64,000 bases of DNA from positions 1 to 64,000 of the forward strand of contig SBEH01000004.1 of NCBI GenBank assembly GCA_009668945.1, in the 5' to 3' direction. This DNA comes from Actinomycetota bacterium (lineage in GTDB: Bacteria; Actinomycetota; Coriobacteriia; Anaerosomatales; Anaerosomataceae). Below, one piece after another: positions 40,348 to 49,576 of the stretch (position 1 is its first letter; every line of letters starts with the position of its first letter). The translations under genes and the position numbers were made by a program. The notes beneath the pieces are model-generated. The model did not search any database. It worked only from the letters and a program-made list of their open reading frames with translations, and had not been told where the DNA came from.

Positions 40348-40899
40348 ATGGCATGCCCCGTCAGCGGGTCTTGTGTGTTCTATCGGACGATAGAACCGAG
40401 CATCATCAAGAGGGTAAGGTACGCATCCCAGTACTCGTACTGTCGCGGAGGCATGCACGACACATGCGCTCTGATCAGGCAGGTCGAGACCGGGGTCCCG
40501 GTCCAGCACAACCTCATGCCCGACGGTTCGGTCGGCGACTACCTTGACGAGGACCGCTTCGTGGTCCACCGGTTCCTGGTGATCGAAGACTCACCGGTGT
40601 TCGCGACGCTCGCTTCGAGCACGATCGCAACGCACTTCAACGGCGCGCAGGTGGTCACCAAGTCCACGTACCAGGATGCCGCCGAGGAACTCGAGCAGGG
40701 CATGTTCTCAGCCGTCATATGCGGGTATGGGCTCGGCGAGGGACGGACGGTGCACGACGTTCGAACACTCACCGCCTCGCCGATCGTGGTGCTCACCGGG
40801 CGTCCCGGACACGTGGATGTACCGCAGGGCGCGCAAGTCGTCAGAAAGGGCGCCGGGCCGGAAGCACTGGCCGCCGCCCTTCGGGCCTGCGTCGCCTAG
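40348..40899 (+). CDS. Cys-rich N-terminal domain plus degenerate receiver
   Basis: This 183-aa protein has a Cys-rich N-terminus (C3, C9, C32, C40) spaced C-x5-C-x22-C-x7-C that could bind a metal or iron-sulfur cluster. Residues 74-180 look like a receiver domain (F-L-V-I-E-D-S at 76-82, V-V-L-T at 147-150, K167), but the phospho-acceptor position in S-A-V-I-C-G-Y-G-L has no Asp, so it cannot be phosphorylated in the usual way. AGAGGAG precedes ATG 40348. A metal- or redox-responsive signalling role is inferred. The stop overlaps the convergent helicase stop in CTAG. Confidence 0.72.
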   Translation: MACPVSGSCVFYRTIEPSIIKRVRYASQYSYCRGGMHDTCALIRQVETGVPVQHNLMPDGSVGDYLDEDRFVVHRFLVIEDSPVFATLASSTIATHFNGAQVVTKSTYQDAAEELEQGMFSAVICGYGLGEGRTVHDVRTLTASPIVVLTGRPGHVDVPQGAQVVRKGAGPEALAAALRACVA

Positions 40900-42110
40900 C
40901 GCCTGCGTCGTCCGCGATTCCGGCTAGAGCTGTACACGGTCCGCACGGGCCGTGAAGCCGCGCGCTCGGGATTCGGCACGAGCCGGTGGTCCGAGTAGTC
41001 GAAGCCCTCGGCGTCGTGGGTGTCCAGCACAGCGCCGATCTTCACTTCGATATCACGCAGGGCCTCATGCTCTTCGGGAGAGAGAAGCGATACTGCAGTA
41101 CCGCTCTTGCCGGCGCGGGCGGTGCGCCCGATCCGATGGACGTAGTCCTCCGGCGAATTCGGCAGGTCGTAGTTGACCACATGACTGACGTCGTCGATGT
41201 CGATGCCTCGCGCCACGACATCGGTAGCCACGAGCACGCGACATCTGCCAGACTTCAGGCTCTCCAGTGCGCTCTGCCGTTGGCTCTGCGAGCGGTCGCC
41301 GTGGATCGCGGCGCTCTTGATCCCGTGTTGGTGGAGGACCTTGGCGACGCGGTCCGCTCGGTGCTTCGTGCGGGTGAAGACGATCACGCGGTCGAGGTCG
41401 TCCTCGCGGATGAGATGCACGAGCAGCTGCGCCTTCTGCATGCCGCCAACTGGGTACACGCGCTGGTCGATCGCCTCGATCGGTTTGGCGGCCGGCGCCA
41501 CCTCCACGCGCACCGGGTCGTGGAGCGTGGAGCTCACGATGCGCATGACGTCTGAGGTCATCGTCGCCGAGAAGAGCAGGTTCTGACGCTCGGCGGGAAC
41601 CGCGGCGATGATCTTGCGCACTTGCGGCCAGAAGCCCATGTCGAGCATCCGGTCGGCCTCGTCGAGTACGAGCACATCGACGTGGGACAGGTCCGCGACC
41701 TTGCGCTCCATGAGATCCAGCAGCCGTCCCGGTGTTGCCACTAGAAGGTCGACGCCACGCTTCAGGGCCTTGATCTGCGGCTCGTAACCGACGCCTCCGT
41801 ACACCACCGCCACGCGGTGCTTGGTGTGCTTGGCCACCTGTCCGGCGACGTCCTCGATTTGCACTGCGAGCTCGCGAGTGGGCGTGACGACGAGGGCGCG
41901 GGGACCACCGGGGTTGGCGGCGATGCGCTGCATGACCGGGAGCACGAACGCTGCCGTCTTGCCAGTGCCTGTCTGTGCGCAGCCGACAACATCGCGGCCC
42001 TCGAGGACCGTGGGTATCGCGTCGCGCTGGATGGGGGTCGGGCTGGTGTAGCCCATCGCGGCCACCGCCTCGAGGAGGCGGGGCGCAAGACCCAGGTTGT
42101 CGAAACTCAA
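40896..42110 (-). CDS. rhlE: DEAD-box RNA helicase (RhlE-like)
   Basis: This 404-aa helicase has all core motifs: Q-motif P-T-P-I-Q (25-29), Walker A A-Q-T-G-T-G-K-T (45-52), P-T-R-E-L, D150-E-A-D, S-A-T, and C-terminal V-x-H-R-I-G-R-T-A-R. The short C-terminus with basic N-R-G-R-R-R-R matches RhlE-type helicases, which unwind short RNA duplexes and aid ribosome assembly or RNA decay. Start TTG 42110 follows AAGGAGAA; the upstream frame extends through low-quality sequence. Confidence 0.93.
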   Translation of the reverse strand: MSFDNLGLAPRLLEAVAAMGYTSPTPIQRDAIPTVLEGRDVVGCAQTGTGKTAAFVLPVMQRIAANPGGPRALVVTPTRELAVQIEDVAGQVAKHTKHRVAVVYGGVGYEPQIKALKRGVDLLVATPGRLLDLMERKVADLSHVDVLVLDEADRMLDMGFWPQVRKIIAAVPAERQNLLFSATMTSDVMRIVSSTLHDPVRVEVAPAAKPIEAIDQRVYPVGGMQKAQLLVHLIREDDLDRVIVFTRTKHRADRVAKVLHQHGIKSAAIHGDRSQSQRQSALESLKSGRCRVLVATDVVARGIDIDDVSHVVNYDLPNSPEDYVHRIGRTARAGKSGTAVSLLSPEEHEALRDIEVKIGAVLDTHDAEGFDYSDHRLVPNPERAASRPVRTVYSSSRNRGRRRR

Positions 42111-42245
42111 GTACTTCTCCTTCCTTGTGCGCCGATCAGGCTGCACTGCGGGCAGACGCAGTTGTCCTGACACCAGCACAAGGAAAGCGAAGGACGACCG
42201 AGTCTTGGGTTAGGCGCCCACTACTGGGGCACGGTTGCTCGGCAC

Positions 42246-42251
42246 AGTATA
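42246..42251 (-). promoter_or_regulatory. Putative -10 of the helicase gene
   Basis: TATACT on the minus strand lies about 136 bases before the helicase start, implying a 125-base 5' leader. The -35 position (TCGCTC) is poor. Confidence 0.35.
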
Positions 42252-42272
42252 GCGGCCAAAGGGGAAAAGAGC

Positions 42273-42306
42273 GACCCCGGGCGGCTGAAGCTGGCCTCCC
42301 GGGGTC
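42273..42306 (-). terminator. Rho-independent terminator of redox module B
   Basis: GACCCCGGG (42273-42281) pairs with CCCGGGGTC (42298-42306). On the minus strand it is followed by GCTCTTTTCCCCTTT, so it terminates the operon ending at 42331. Confidence 0.8.
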
Positions 42307-42330
42307 AGGGCGGGTCGTGCCGTGCAGGTG

Positions 42331-43248
42331 TTACTTCTGTCCGGAGAGTGCTTTCAGTGTCATCGAGATGAGGTTCACGAACTCCGAGTAGAACCTCTCG
42401 AAGGAGCCGATCTCGTCACCGCTGCCGTCGGGCTCGAAGTGGGCATTGAAATCGCCGCCGGCGACGCGGAGTGAGATGTCCTGGATGTGTCGGGTCATGA
42501 GGGCAAGCCGCTTGAGAACCAGCAGATCGATGATCATGCCGATGGTCAACATCGCCGCGAGGAGGGTAGCGCCTACGGCACCGAGTGTCTGCATCATGCT
42601 CCGGTTGGCCGAGTCCGCCTGTGCCGAGATGTCCTCTATGGCGTAGACGACGCCCACTGCCTGGTGAGCGGGGCCGTAGATTGGAAAGACCGCGTGGCCC
42701 TTGGTAGTACGGTCGCGGCTCCAGCGAACCACCCAGTAGTCGCCTTCACCCTCCACGCCGTTGTGGCAAGTCTTGGTGCATGCGCCGACCTCGACGCCGA
42801 TGATGCGGCTGTTCTCCGGAACCTCGGTGGGCGACAGGTTGAACTGCATCTGCTCGGCCACGCCCTCATCGGTGGCGGCTAGGAGCGCGTAGGACTCGCG
42901 CTCGGGCCACACAGAGGGCTCGCCGAGTACTTCACGCGCCGCCGAGTACGTCGCCTCGTCTACAGCGGTCTTGTCCAGCAGCACGCCGTAGTCGGCATTC
43001 GTGATCGCCTTCATCGAGTCGAGGATCTTGAGCGTGCGAGCCGGATCTGCCGCCGGATCCACACCCTCGGGCCCAGCGAACTCCTCCCACGCTGCCACCC
43101 CATGGATGCCGGTTGCGGCGACCGTCGTGTCGAGCCCGCGCGAGTACGACTGGTGCAGGTAGACCACCAGGACCGCGCCTCCCAGCAAGTTCACGATCAC
43201 CACGCTTGCCAGGATCTTCGTCCGTACCGACATGTTCTTTAGCTTCAT
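42331..43248 (-). CDS. HAMP membrane protein with CX3CH heme-type motif in its sensor domain (module B)
   Basis: This 305-aa protein has TM1 (11-31), an extracytoplasmic domain (32-218), TM2 (219-242) and a HAMP domain (243-295, R-V-A-G-G-D-F ... D-E-I-G) that ends the protein with about ten residues left; no kinase, cyclase or MCP domain follows. The sensor domain contains C157-T-K-T-C161-H162, a CX3CH c-type heme motif, resembling Tll0287/DUF3365-type heme sensors. It is cotranscribed with the 1025-aa cytochrome (35-base gap). ATG 43248 reads M-K-L-K-N-M-S-V-R-T-K. Confidence 0.88.
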   Translation of the reverse strand: MKLKNMSVRTKILASVVIVNLLGGAVLVVYLHQSYSRGLDTTVAATGIHGVAAWEEFAGPEGVDPAADPARTLKILDSMKAITNADYGVLLDKTAVDEATYSAAREVLGEPSVWPERESYALLAATDEGVAEQMQFNLSPTEVPENSRIIGVEVGACTKTCHNGVEGEGDYWVVRWSRDRTTKGHAVFPIYGPAHQAVGVVYAIEDISAQADSANRSMMQTLGAVGATLLAAMLTIGMIIDLLVLKRLALMTRHIQDISLRVAGGDFNAHFEPDGSGDEIGSFERFYSEFVNLISMTLKALSGQK

Positions 43249-43283
43249 ACTCCGCCGCCCCCTTGCTCGTGTTTCCCTCGACG

Positions 43284-46200
43284 CTACTCCTCGTTCACGA
43301 TCCGGATACCGTCCTCACCCATGTGGTCGTTGCACGCCTGGCAACTCGGTTCGGACCAGTATGCCGCACCGGTGAGATACTGCCGTGCGGGATTCGTGGC
43401 ACTCCCGCTGCCTGCCCACAAGTAGTGGTTGTCCACCGCGCTCAGGGTCATCATGCCCATCTTGTTCCAGCTGTTGACGGGGAAGACCGGGAAGGTCCAT
43501 GCGCCGGCGCTCCACACGGCGTCGGCTTCGGTGGTGGTGCCCGCTTCGACCCAACGTCCGTCTGTGTACCCGTACCACTTCATGGTGTAGTTCTCGGGAG
43601 TACCCATGGTCAGGTTGCCGCGCGACGTTCCGAGGTGATCGGGATCGAGATAGGGTGCCTGGTCGCCGACAACGGCGTTCTCGTAGAGGCCCTGCAGCGC
43701 CGAGACGCCAGTGTTGACCAGCAGTCGCGGACGCTTCCAGCCGTGCGGGATGCCGATGTGGCAGTTCACGCACTGCGGTGAGCCGTCGGCGTTGTCCTGA
43801 TGATGGCTGGAGTGCGCTGTGTTGCTGGAGCCGACCGTCCCGGACGTGAAGGTCCCCGCTGCGCCCTGCCTCCAGGGCTGTGCCTGCGGATTCGTAGATG
43901 ACCAGGTCTGGCTGGTCGGACCTCCGCCGATGGTGATGGCGCTCAGCGGAACCATACGACCGGCGTTGTCCGTCCACACGTAGAAACCGTCGTTGCGTGT
44001 GCCGATCATGTTCAGGTACACCGGGTCGTAGGTCTCGCCGTCATGGTCGAATAGCGCGTCGCCAGAGGACCAGATCGGGAGCGGGTTGTTGACCGTGGTA
44101 CCGGACTGGTAGTTCTCCAGATCGTGGCACTTCGCGCAGATCATCGTGCTGCCGTCGGCGTACGTTGGCGTCCTGGTGAAGTCCGACCGCAGCTTGATGC
44201 CGGACGGGTACTGGTCGATCCGTTTGGTGAGCTCGCCCTTGGAGTAGTCGTCCGGGAATGCCGGATCGATGCCCCAGTTATCGTTTGCACCGTGCGGTCC
44301 GGCCGCGCGAAGGCCGGTGTGGCAGTCCTGGCAGGTGATCACCGAGGTCGAAGTCAGGCCCTTGATCGCGCCGGCGGGTGCCCCAGTCGAATCGACGCTC
44401 CAGAATACGTTGACCGTCGGGAACTCCCAGTGGGTGGTGACGACTCCGGTGTCGCCGACGGCTATCGGTCGACCGGCCCAACCGTCGGGAGCCTCAGCCC
44501 ACTGGAAGCCGGCTTCGACCTGCCAGGTGGAGGGCAACGCGGGGTTCGCTATCTCGGATTCCCATGTGAGGGTGACCCCTTGGGATCCATCGAACTTCGT
44601 CTTCGCGCCAATTGAGCCATACGTTGTCGTGTTGTGGCCGGACGCAGCCAGCCAACCTTCGCCGTTGGCGGCGATGCCGTTGACGAACCCGTGCGGCCCG
44701 TGCAAGCCCTTGTGGCAGGCGGCGCACTCCCGGTTCCCAGGCTTTGCCACGCCGTAGGTGTGACACAAGCAGCCCCGGTGCTCACCTGCTGCTACAGCGA
44801 ACACCTGGGAGCCATGACACGCGGTGCAAGCCGAACTCTTCGTCCCGGCCATGCCGGCCTCGAGCGCATCATGTGCCCCGACGTGCCGCGTGCTGTTCGA
44901 GTGGCAGTTCCGGCCCTCACGGGTGTCGGGACCGCCGCAGGTCATCTTCATGCCGGTGATGGCCCCGCCGCTCGAGTGGCACGCCGAGTTCGCGCAGCCC
45001 ACTCCGGCGTGCAGAACGCGCACGTCCGCGGTTGCATGACACCCGGACTGCACGCACGCACTCGTCGAGGGCGTGCCCGTATCGTCGAGCTGAACCGCGG
45101 TATGGACCGCGTCGGCGTCCTCGTGCTTCGAGTCATGACAGGTTGCACAGGCGTCGGCGCCGAGGCGATCCGGCCAGGAGTCTCGAACCGCCCGTATCGT
45201 GTTCTCGTTCTTGTTGTGGCACTCCACGCAGGCGTCCGCCCCGAGGCCGACGTGCGCGCGGGTGTGCTCGGCAGTCAGGTCCATCCGGTGGCACGAGGCG
45301 CACGTGATGCGAACGCCGGAGACCGCGTCTGCCCACTCGGTCGAGCCCTGCACCGATGCCGTGTGCACCTTGGAGTCGTTCTTGTGGCTGTAGTCGTCGT
45401 TGACGTAGGCCGGGTGGCAGCTTCCCTCACCCGTGGCGCACGCGGTCACGGTCGGCTCGTGTGACTGCAGCTCGAGGTCGTGGCACCCGGGCTCGCCCTC
45501 GGCAGCGGCGCCGGAGCATGTTGCGGGGACGTCGGGATGAAGCGCGTGCAGGTCGTTCACCCCGTGACATCCCTCGCCGGTGCTGCCACAGCCGGACTCC
45601 CCTGTTGCCTCGAAGACCGTTGCGATGTCAATCGCATGCATGGGCGAGCGGGTCTTCTCTCCGTGGCAGTCTTCGCAGCGGTGCTTCTTCCACTTGGCCT
45701 GCACCTGCTTGAGAGCGCCGGACTGCTCGTCGTTGTGGCACTCGTAGCATCCGATCTCGGTGCCGTAGTCGCTGCCCTCGACCTCGGGCACGCCGGTGTG
45801 GGCAGCTTGCAGGTCGCGCGCGTGGCAGTCTTTGCACGCAGCCTTGGCCTCTCCACCGGGCGCGGCTAGCATGACCTGCTTCATGTCCGTGCCGATCGCC
45901 TCGTGCAGCGATCCCCTGTAATGGCCCTTGGGATACGGGTCGATGAGTCGCACGCAGTCCGACGCGCCCTCCATGCTGCCGTCGTGGCAGCCCGTGCATT
46001 CGCGCTGGGATGGGCCGTGGCAGGGGATGCAGCCGACCCCCGTGTACTCGTGGCAGATGTTGCACTCTGTATCGGGGTGGTAGCGATTGAAGTCCTGGTA
46101 CCGCTCGTCGCTGCCGTGGCAGCCATCGCCGGAGTTGGTGCAGCCGGACTCGCGCCGGGCGCTATAGTCGCTGGCCTCGCTGAATGAGTGGACGGTGGTC

Positions 46201-46361
46201 GTCGGCGGGTTCCAGCCCGCGGCGAATCCGAGTCCCGCGACAATGAAGGCTGCGATCAGGAGCGGGGTTCTCCGCGCCTTCACCCAGGCCTTCCAGGATC
46301 GATCCGGGTTGTCGGAACCATGCGGTTTGACCCGCAGATCCTCGTAGAGGTCAGCGCCCAT
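43284..46361 (-). CDS. Large membrane-anchored multiheme cytochrome c, 14 CXXCH (module B)
   Basis: This 1025-aa protein has an N-terminal TM anchor (32-49) and a large exported part. Canonical CXXCH occurs 14 times: residues 100, 111, 122, 176, 205, 229, 354, 378, 405, 512, 546, 677, 742 and 864. Eight further Cys-His pairs have other spacings: CX6CH (74, 258, 308), CX10CH (282, 475), CX4CH (436, 456) and CXCH (531). Several recur as G-C-x-x-S/T-G-x-G-C-H-G. Residues 560-1025 are heme-poor and beta-rich, perhaps a surface-binding domain, ending C-Q-A-C-N. It probably conducts electrons away from the membrane to an external acceptor. GGGGG lies 7 bases before ATG 46361. Confidence 0.92.
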   Translation of the reverse strand: MGADLYEDLRVKPHGSDNPDRSWKAWVKARRTPLLIAAFIVAGLGFAAGWNPPTTTVHSFSEASDYSARRESGCTNSGDGCHGSDERYQDFNRYHPDTECNICHEYTGVGCIPCHGPSQRECTGCHDGSMEGASDCVRLIDPYPKGHYRGSLHEAIGTDMKQVMLAAPGGEAKAACKDCHARDLQAAHTGVPEVEGSDYGTEIGCYECHNDEQSGALKQVQAKWKKHRCEDCHGEKTRSPMHAIDIATVFEATGESGCGSTGEGCHGVNDLHALHPDVPATCSGAAAEGEPGCHDLELQSHEPTVTACATGEGSCHPAYVNDDYSHKNDSKVHTASVQGSTEWADAVSGVRITCASCHRMDLTAEHTRAHVGLGADACVECHNKNENTIRAVRDSWPDRLGADACATCHDSKHEDADAVHTAVQLDDTGTPSTSACVQSGCHATADVRVLHAGVGCANSACHSSGGAITGMKMTCGGPDTREGRNCHSNSTRHVGAHDALEAGMAGTKSSACTACHGSQVFAVAAGEHRGCLCHTYGVAKPGNRECAACHKGLHGPHGFVNGIAANGEGWLAASGHNTTTYGSIGAKTKFDGSQGVTLTWESEIANPALPSTWQVEAGFQWAEAPDGWAGRPIAVGDTGVVTTHWEFPTVNVFWSVDSTGAPAGAIKGLTSTSVITCQDCHTGLRAAGPHGANDNWGIDPAFPDDYSKGELTKRIDQYPSGIKLRSDFTRTPTYADGSTMICAKCHDLENYQSGTTVNNPLPIWSSGDALFDHDGETYDPVYLNMIGTRNDGFYVWTDNAGRMVPLSAITIGGGPTSQTWSSTNPQAQPWRQGAAGTFTSGTVGSSNTAHSSHHQDNADGSPQCVNCHIGIPHGWKRPRLLVNTGVSALQGLYENAVVGDQAPYLDPDHLGTSRGNLTMGTPENYTMKWYGYTDGRWVEAGTTTEADAVWSAGAWTFPVFPVNSWNKMGMMTLSAVDNHYLWAGSGSATNPARQYLTGAAYWSEPSCQACNDHMGEDGIRIVNEE

Positions 46362-46381
46362 TAGGCCCCCAATCGGCTGTC

Positions 46382-46585
46382 TCAGTCGAGGCGCAGTCCA
46401 AGTACGGACTCCGCGGCCGACTTCAGTGCCGCGATCTTGATGGGATCGTCAGGATCAGATGGCTGGATGAGCGAGATGATGAACCCGGCGCGCATGGCGA
46501 TAGCGCCCCGGGTCTTGAATACGTCGAGGTTGTTGCGCTGGATGTGCTCCTCGATGCGCTGCGAGTACTCGTAGAGCTTCCCCAC
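46382..46585 (-). CDS. 67-aa SDPDDP-motif protein (redox module B)
   Basis: This small soluble protein is homologous to the 68-aa protein at 14835: shared L-Y-x-x-x-x-R, A-x-x-x-G-F, and S-D-P-D-D-P-x-K-I-x-x-L-K/R-x-A-A at the same spacing. It starts the operon containing the 1025-aa cytochrome (20-base gap) and the heme-motif HAMP protein. Start GTG 46585 follows a G-rich stretch (GGGGGGTGGGG). It has no signal peptide and is probably cytoplasmic, so it could act on the HAMP side of the receptor. Function is inference. Confidence 0.8.
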   Translation of the reverse strand: MGKLYEYSQRIEEHIQRNNLDVFKTRGAIAMRAGFIISLIQPSDPDDPIKIAALKSAAESVLGLRLD

Positions 46586-46915
46586 GTGTCCCCACCCCCC
46601 GGAGGTGTCTTCCTACCTAGTTCGGCATTTTCGCCGTGACAGTCAAGAGGCAGTCTGTCCATTCGCGCGTGAACATCATGCCACGTACGCCGCAGGGCTG
46701 CACCACGAAGATGTCGTGGGGAAGCCGTTGAGACCACGGCGCTCTCTCCCTCAGTTGTTCTCGTGATGATTCCCGAATCGAGGCCCGCTTCTGCGCTCCG
46801 CGTCGAACTACCCGATCCGATGCCGACAACTACCCGGTCAGGCGCTGTTCTGCGAGCGGCCTCTCGGGCTTGGCGTGCATCGCGGAAGCCACGCCGCTCG
46901 TGCTACGGTGCCCGC
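46586..46915. other. 330-base intergenic region with module B promoter area
   Basis: No convincing gene is present. On the minus strand TTGACT (46646-46641) is a good -35-like hexamer, followed by a CGGC/GCCG hairpin (46623-46636), but no consensus -10 at 16-18 bases was found. Confidence 0.4.
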
Positions 46916-49114
46916 ATGACCACGACGCTCCGATATGCCGCCACGTGCCCGAAGGGCGTCGGGCCGATGCTGGCGACGGAGATCCGCGCGCTCGGCGGCG
47001 CGGACGTGTGCGAGACGCGCTCGGCTGTCACGTTCGGAGGACCGCTCCCCGTCGGCTACCGCGTGTGCCTGTGGTCGCGCTTGGCGAGTCGCGTACTGCT
47101 CGCGCTGGCTGACTTTCCCGCAGCCACGGCCGAGGATCTGTATGCAGGCGTTTCCGAGGTGCCGTGGGAGGAGTATGTGTCGCCCGAGGGCACGCTTGCC
47201 ATCGACGCTACGGGAACGACGTCAGGACTCTCGAACTCCCGTTTCTCAGCGCAGAAGGCGAAGGATGCGATCGTCGATCGCATCCGAGATCGCACGGGCG
47301 TCCGCCCGAGCGTGGATCTCGACCGCCCGGACGTGCGGGTCAACTTGCGGCTCGCCCGCGATCGCGCGACGTTGTCGCTCGATCTCTCGGGCGCGCCGCT
47401 ACACGAGCGCGGCTACCGTACGCCAGGGGAGCAGGCCGAGGCGCCGCTGAAGGAGAACCTCGCGGCCGCGGTGCTCGTGAGCGCGGGCTGGCCGGAGGTC
47501 GCCGCGGCCGGAGGTGCGCTTGTGGACCCGATGTGCGGTTCGGGAACGCTGCTCGTGGAAGGTGCACTCATCGCCGCGGACCAGGCGCCGGGGCTTCTAC
47601 GTGAGTACTGGGGGTTCACCGGCTGGCTGGGGCACGATCCGAATGCGTGGCACGAACTGCTCGACGAAGCCGATGGTCGCGCGGAGGCGGGTCGGGCGAA
47701 CATGCCGCCGATCATGGGCTTCGACGCTGATGCGAGTGCGATCGAGCTGACGCGCGCTTGCGCGAAGCGGGCTGGGTTCGGCGGGGTCATCAGCGCGGAA
47801 CAACGGGAGCTGTCTAGGCTCGCGGCGCCCGGGGGCGCGAGTACCGGACTAGTAGTGACGAATCCGCCGTACGGTGTCCGCCTCGGAGAAGCGGCGGCCC
47901 TCCAGCCGCTGTACGAGACACTCGGCCAGAAGCTGCTTGCCGGGTTCACCGGATGGCGAGCGGCCGTCTTCACGAGCGATGAGAGCCTAGCTCGCGCGAT
48001 CGGGCTGCGGAGCACTTCCGCTCGCACCCTCTACAACGGCGCGATCGAGGCGAAGGTGTACCGGTTCGAGGTATCGCAAGAGAGGGTGCGCGCCCAGGTG
48101 CGTCGCGCTCCGGCCGCGCGCTCGGCCGGAGCCGAGATGCTAGCGAACCGGATCGGCAAGAACCTGCGCCACCTCGGAAAATGGGCGCGCCGGGAGGGCG
48201 TCACGTGCCTCAGGGTCTACGACGCCGACCTGCCCGAGTACGCGGTGGCGGTCGACCTCTACGAGGGTTCTGGGCGTGACGCCGGGCGGCGCTTTGCCCA
48301 CGTGGCCGAGTATGCGCCGCCGCCGGAGATCCCTCCGGCTGTGGCCGAGGCGCGGCTCGCCGACGCGACCCAGGTCGTCGCTGACGTGCTCGAAGTGGCG
48401 CCTGATGATGTGGTCGTGAAGGTGCGCATGCGCCAGCGAGGAACCTCGCAGTACGAGCGCGTCCAGAATCGCGGCGAGTTCGTGGAGGTCTCCGAGGGCG
48501 GCCTGCGCTTCGAGGTCAACCTGTACGACTACCTCGATACCGGCCTGTTCCTCGACCATCGTCCGGTTCGTGCGATGGTGCGCGAGTTAGCGGCGGGGAC
48601 CCGGTTCTGCAACCTCTTCGCGTACACCGGTACCGCCAGTGTGTACGCGGCGGCGGGAGGCGCGCGCGCCATCAGCACCGCGGACCTCTCGGAGAAGTAC
48701 CTTGCGTGGGCACGCCGCAACATGGAGCTCAACGGCTTCGGTGAGATGAAGGGTGCCCGGTACTTCGCCACGGATGCGCTGCGCTGGCTTGCAGAGGAAC
48801 GACGGCGCATCGTGGAGGGGCTGGCGGACCCCTACGGGCTCGTCTTCTGCGACCCCCCGACGTACTCGTCGAGCCAGAAGATGACCGCGCGGACCTTCGA
48901 CGTCCAGCGCGACCACGTCCGGCTCATCAGCGATGCCGCGGCGCTCCTGGAACCCGGCGGTGTACTCGTGTTCTCCACGAACCTGCGCACGTTCAGGCTG
49001 GATGCGGAAGCGCTTCCGCACTTGAGCATCGAGGACATCACGCCTGCGACCGTCCCGCCCGATTTCGCACGCACGCCGCGCATCCACCAGTGCTTCCTGG
49101 TACGAGGCGCTTGA
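46916..49114 (+). CDS. rlmKL: 23S rRNA methyltransferase RlmK/RlmL fusion
   Basis: This 732-aa protein has an N-terminal THUMP region (about 45-160), a first methyltransferase (about 165-390) with [13 protein letters not shown] near 200 and T-N-P-P-Y near 315, and a second SAM domain (about 440-730) with [11 protein letters not shown] and C-D-P-P-T-Y-S-S-S near 640. The family makes m2G2445 and m7G2069 in 23S rRNA. Start ATG 46916 (M-T-T-T-L-R-Y) lacks a ribosome binding site and is chosen by family length; earlier starts add low-quality sequence. Confidence 0.92.
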   Translation: MTTTLRYAATCPKGVGPMLATEIRALGGADVCETRSAVTFGGPLPVGYRVCLWSRLASRVLLALADFPAATAEDLYAGVSEVPWEEYVSPEGTLAIDATGTTSGLSNSRFSAQKAKDAIVDRIRDRTGVRPSVDLDRPDVRVNLRLARDRATLSLDLSGAPLHERGYRTPGEQAEAPLKENLAAAVLVSAGWPEVAAAGGALVDPMCGSGTLLVEGALIAADQAPGLLREYWGFTGWLGHDPNAWHELLDEADGRAEAGRANMPPIMGFDADASAIELTRACAKRAGFGGVISAEQRELSRLAAPGGASTGLVVTNPPYGVRLGEAAALQPLYETLGQKLLAGFTGWRAAVFTSDESLARAIGLRSTSARTLYNGAIEAKVYRFEVSQERVRAQVRRAPAARSAGAEMLANRIGKNLRHLGKWARREGVTCLRVYDADLPEYAVAVDLYEGSGRDAGRRFAHVAEYAPPPEIPPAVAEARLADATQVVADVLEVAPDDVVVKVRMRQRGTSQYERVQNRGEFVEVSEGGLRFEVNLYDYLDTGLFLDHRPVRAMVRELAAGTRFCNLFAYTGTASVYAAAGGARAISTADLSEKYLAWARRNMELNGFGEMKGARYFATDALRWLAEERRRIVEGLADPYGLVFCDPPTYSSSQKMTARTFDVQRDHVRLISDAAALLEPGGVLVFSTNLRTFRLDAEALPHLSIEDITPATVPPDFARTPRIHQCFLVRGA

Positions 49115-49141
49115 AGCCGAAGGACCGGCGGCGCGTGCGCG

Positions 49142-49411
49142 CTAGTAGCGGATCGCGAACGAACGTAGGTCCTCCGGCGCGCTCCACTCGACGTCGACAC
49201 GCTCGACGGCTGCCCTCGGCGGGCCCTGGCGGCACCAGGCGATCATCTGTTCCACGGCTCCCCGCGGTCCCTCGAAGACGGCCTCGACGTCATCACCGGC
49301 GTTGCGTACCCACCCCGCGAGGCCGAGTGCGCGGGCCTGCTCGGCGGCGCTTGCGCGGAAGTAGACACCCTGTACGCGGCCGCCGACAACCACATGCGCT
49401 TGTACCGACAT
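49142..49411 (-). CDS. acyP: Acylphosphatase
   Basis: This 89-aa protein carries the acylphosphatase signature G-x-V-Q-G-V-Y-F-R19-A and G-W-V-R-N37, including the catalytic Arg and Asn. It hydrolyses acyl phosphates such as acetyl or carbamoyl phosphate in the cytosol. GAGGAGC precedes the ATG. It is convergent to rlmKL. Confidence 0.95.
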   Translation of the reverse strand: MSVQAHVVVGGRVQGVYFRASAAEQARALGLAGWVRNAGDDVEAVFEGPRGAVEQMIAWCRQGPPRAAVERVDVEWSAPEDLRSFAIRY

Positions 49412-49547
49412 CGGCGCTCCTCGGGGTCGAGACCGAACGCTCCGGACTCACAGTACCACCTCGTGTGAGGACCGCACTCGCCGGCGGGTCCCGGGCTCTC
49501 GGCACGCCGCATGATGAGCTCCAGCCTGCCGCTTGGGGCGCCGGCAG

Positions 49548-49576
49548 TTGGCAGAATGCCGTTCGTCGCTTACACT
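49548..49576 (+). promoter_or_regulatory. Promoter of cspA with long 5' leader
   Basis: TTGGCA (49548-49553) and TACACT (49571-49576) are 17 bases apart. The inferred transcript start near 49583 leaves a leader of about 107 bases containing a CCCGCG/CGCGGG hairpin (49622-49636), typical of cold-shock genes. Confidence 0.65.

Noticed and set aside
46763-46915. Upstream extension of rlmKL
   Set aside because: The extra 51 residues are Arg/Pro-rich and not like the THUMP N-terminus; family length supports ATG 46916.
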